Origin: JAZDCJ01 sp036311985 | GTDB lineage: Bacteria > Actinomycetota > Actinomycetes > Actinomycetales > Micrococcaceae | Reading direction: 5' to 3' (one strand) | DNA: 7,041 nt | NCBI RefSeq assembly: GCF_036311985.1 | Contig: NZ_JAZDCJ010000094.1 | Shown here: one piece after another, positions 5,736-7,041 of the stretch | Layout: each line of letters begins with the position of its first letter | Position numbering within the stretch: position 1 is the first letter of the stretch | Made by a program: the position numbers and the translations under genes | Notes under the pieces: generated by a model | The model's database searches: none | What the model was told of the DNA's origin: nothing | The model's input: the letters and a program-made list of their open reading frames with translations, nothing else

Positions 5736-6988
5736 TTGATCCTGCCTTCGAACGCGATCGCGAACGCGTTCAGTGCAGGCTTCCACCGGGTGGCCCATCG
5801 TGCCCGGCCCCGCCCGGTCGGGTCAAGGGAGCGCGTCACGAGGTAAAGGCACTTCAGCGCCGCCGCGTCGTTGGGGAAATGGCCGCGGGCCCGCACGGCG
5901 CGCCGGTAGCGGGCGTTGAGGGACTCGATCGCGTTCGTCGAGCAGATGACCCTGCGGATCTCCACGTCCCAGTCCAGGAAAGGAACGAACTCTGCCCAAG
6001 CGTTGTGCCAGAGCCTGCTTATCGCCGGGTATTGGGTGCCCCATTTCGCGTCGAACTCGGCGAACCGCTCCTTCGCCGCCGCCTCGGTTGGAGCCGTGTA
6101 GACCGGCTTGAGATCCCTGCCCATCTCCTCCCAGTAGTGCCGGGAGGCGAAGCGGAAGGTGTTGCGGATCAGGTGGATGATGCACGTCTGGACCGTGGCG
6201 AGTTCCCATACGGCAGTGATCGCGTCCGGAAGGCCCTTGAGCCCGTCGCAGACGGCGATGCACACGTCCTCCACGCCGCGGTTCTTGACCTCGGTCAGAA
6301 CCCCGAGCCAGAACTTGGCGCCTTCTCCGCCATCCCCGGCCCAGATGCCCAGGATGTCCCGTTCGCCGTTCACCGTGACCCCGATGACGACGTAGAAGGG
6401 CTTGTTGCGTACCTGTCCGTCGCGGACCTTCACGTGGATGGCATCCACCATGATCACGGGATAGACCCGGTCAAGGGGCCTGTTCGCCCATTCGGCCATC
6501 TCCTCAGCCACCTTCTCGGTGATCCGGCTGATGGTGTCCTTGGAGACCGTTGCGCCGTAGACCTCGTCGAAGTGCGCGGCGATCTCACCGGTCGTCAGGC
6601 CCCGCGCGCTCAAGGAAAGGACGACCTCGTCGATCCCGTCCAGGCGCCGCTGGCGCTTCTTGACTATGGTCGGCTCGAAGCTGCCCTCCCGGTCCCGGGG
6701 CACGTCGATCGAGACGGGCCCGATCTCGGTCAGCACCGTCTTGGAGCGCGTTCCGTTACGCACGTTCGGCCCCTCCGCAGCCCCGTTCCTCTCGTGCCCG
6801 AGGTGATCGGTCATCTCCGCCTCAAGCGCCGTTTCAAGCACCGTCTTCGTCAGGCCGGCCAGCAGCCCGCCCGGGCCCACGAGGCTCACGCCCTGTTCCT
6901 TGGCCTGAGCGAGCAACTGCTCAGCGAGCTCCTGCTGATCGATGATTTCCCCTGTCACAGGATCGATCATCTCGGTGGTTTCGGTCAT
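5732..6988 (-). CDS. IS256-family transposase
   Basis: This intact 418-residue protein has the normal length for IS256-family (Transposase_mut, PF00872) enzymes, which move the element by a copy-out, circular-intermediate route. The catalytic triad is visible as D182 (VDAIHVKV), D248 (CDGLKGLPD) and E355 (STNAIESLN). The long gap between the second D and the E, 106 residues, is the helical insertion domain typical of this family. It contains the C-x2-H motif (C269 and H272 in TCIIHLIRN). The N-terminus holds the GLTTGEIAAHF helix-turn-helix-like segment near residues 130-140. The start at 6988 is preceded by AAAGGAA (6994-7000 on the complement) five bases away. The stop TAA (5732-5734) lies about 40 bases inside the left end. 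It runs opposite to the Tn7-like operon. Confidence 0.96.
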   Translation of the reverse strand: MTETTEMIDPVTGEIIDQQELAEQLLAQAKEQGVSLVGPGGLLAGLTKTVLETALEAEMTDHLGHERNGAAEGPNVRNGTRSKTVLTEIGPVSIDVPRDREGSFEPTIVKKRQRRLDGIDEVVLSLSARGLTTGEIAAHFDEVYGATVSKDTISRITEKVAEEMAEWANRPLDRVYPVIMVDAIHVKVRDGQVRNKPFYVVIGVTVNGERDILGIWAGDGGEGAKFWLGVLTEVKNRGVEDVCIAVCDGLKGLPDAITAVWELATVQTCIIHLIRNTFRFASRHYWEEMGRDLKPVYTAPTEAAAKERFAEFDAKWGTQYPAISRLWHNAWAEFVPFLDWDVEIRRVICSTNAIESLNARYRRAVRARGHFPNDAAALKCLYLVTRSLDPTGRGRARWATRWKPALNAFAIAFEGRIN

Positions 6989-6993
6989 CGCCG

Positions 6994-7000
6994 TTCCTTT
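6994..7000 (-). promoter_or_regulatory. Ribosome binding site of the IS256-family transposase
   Basis: AAAGGAA on the - strand lies 5 bases before the ATG at 6986-6988, between the inverted repeat and the gene. It supports this start. No convincing promoter is visible in the 53 bases between the gene and the element end. Confidence 0.6.
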
Positions 7001-7007
7001 CGGTCAA

Positions 7008-7041
7008 GCCACGCCGTTCCCACCGTTTTTCTGACACTCCC
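7008..7041 (-). repeat. IS256-family terminal inverted repeat, right copy
   Basis: Read on the - strand it begins GGGAGTGTCAGAAAAACGG, pairing with 5692-5725. It is the transposase-proximal end and coincides with the last base of the window. Confidence 0.92.

Larger units (their letters stand above)
5692..7041 (-). mobile_element. Complete IS256-family insertion sequence (1350 bp)
   Basis: Inverted repeats GGGAGTGTCAG at 5692-5702 and its complement at 7031-7041 bound a single transposase gene, a normal IS256-family size and layout. It has inserted into the tniQ-like gene. The family makes 8-9 bp target duplications; the left copy would be GTACGGAC (5684-5691) or one base longer, but the right copy lies beyond the window and cannot be checked. 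Confidence 0.92.

Overview
The window is a nested mobile-element cluster from a GC-rich bacterium. The high GC content, the G/C-biased third codon positions and the general look of the IS21 and IS256 proteins suggest an actinobacterium, possibly from the Micrococcales. That host guess is an inference of low confidence. No housekeeping, RNA or CRISPR gene is visible.

Layout: (1) Positions 1-1097 are the right part of an IS21-family insertion sequence: the last 58 codons of istA, a complete istB that overlaps it by ATGA, and a right terminus with four subterminal repeats on an exact 23-bp period. (2) Positions 1098-5691 are the core of a Tn7/Tn5053-like (Mu-type) transposon on the + strand, in the order tnsB/tniA-like DDE transposase, tnsC/tniB-like AAA+ ATPase, tniQ/tnsD-like target selector. 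The first two genes overlap by 4 bases (TTGA) and the last two are 3 bases apart, so they look like one translationally coupled operon. (3) Positions 5692-7041 are a complete IS256-family element of 1350 bp, with its transposase on the - strand and terminal inverted repeats matching at 28 of 34 positions. The window ends exactly on its last base.

Both insertion sequences damage the Tn7-like operon. IS21 has removed the 5' end of the tnsB-like gene from its operon. IS256 has cut the tniQ-like gene inside the last visible unit of a tandem zinc-ribbon array. The catalytic core of TnsB, all of TnsC and the N-terminal TniQ domain remain. The IS21 end also places a perfect TTGACA 18 bases before TATCAA, a possible hybrid promoter that could still transcribe the remnant.

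The most unusual item is the tniQ-like protein. Its C-terminal half is a tandem array of zinc-ribbon units with a period of about 71 residues, resembling the DUF4379 (Pfam PF14311) type. This suggests a target selector with a modular DNA- or protein-recognition arm. No TnsA, Cas protein, CRISPR array or transposon end is in the window, so how this element chose its target cannot be read from what is here.
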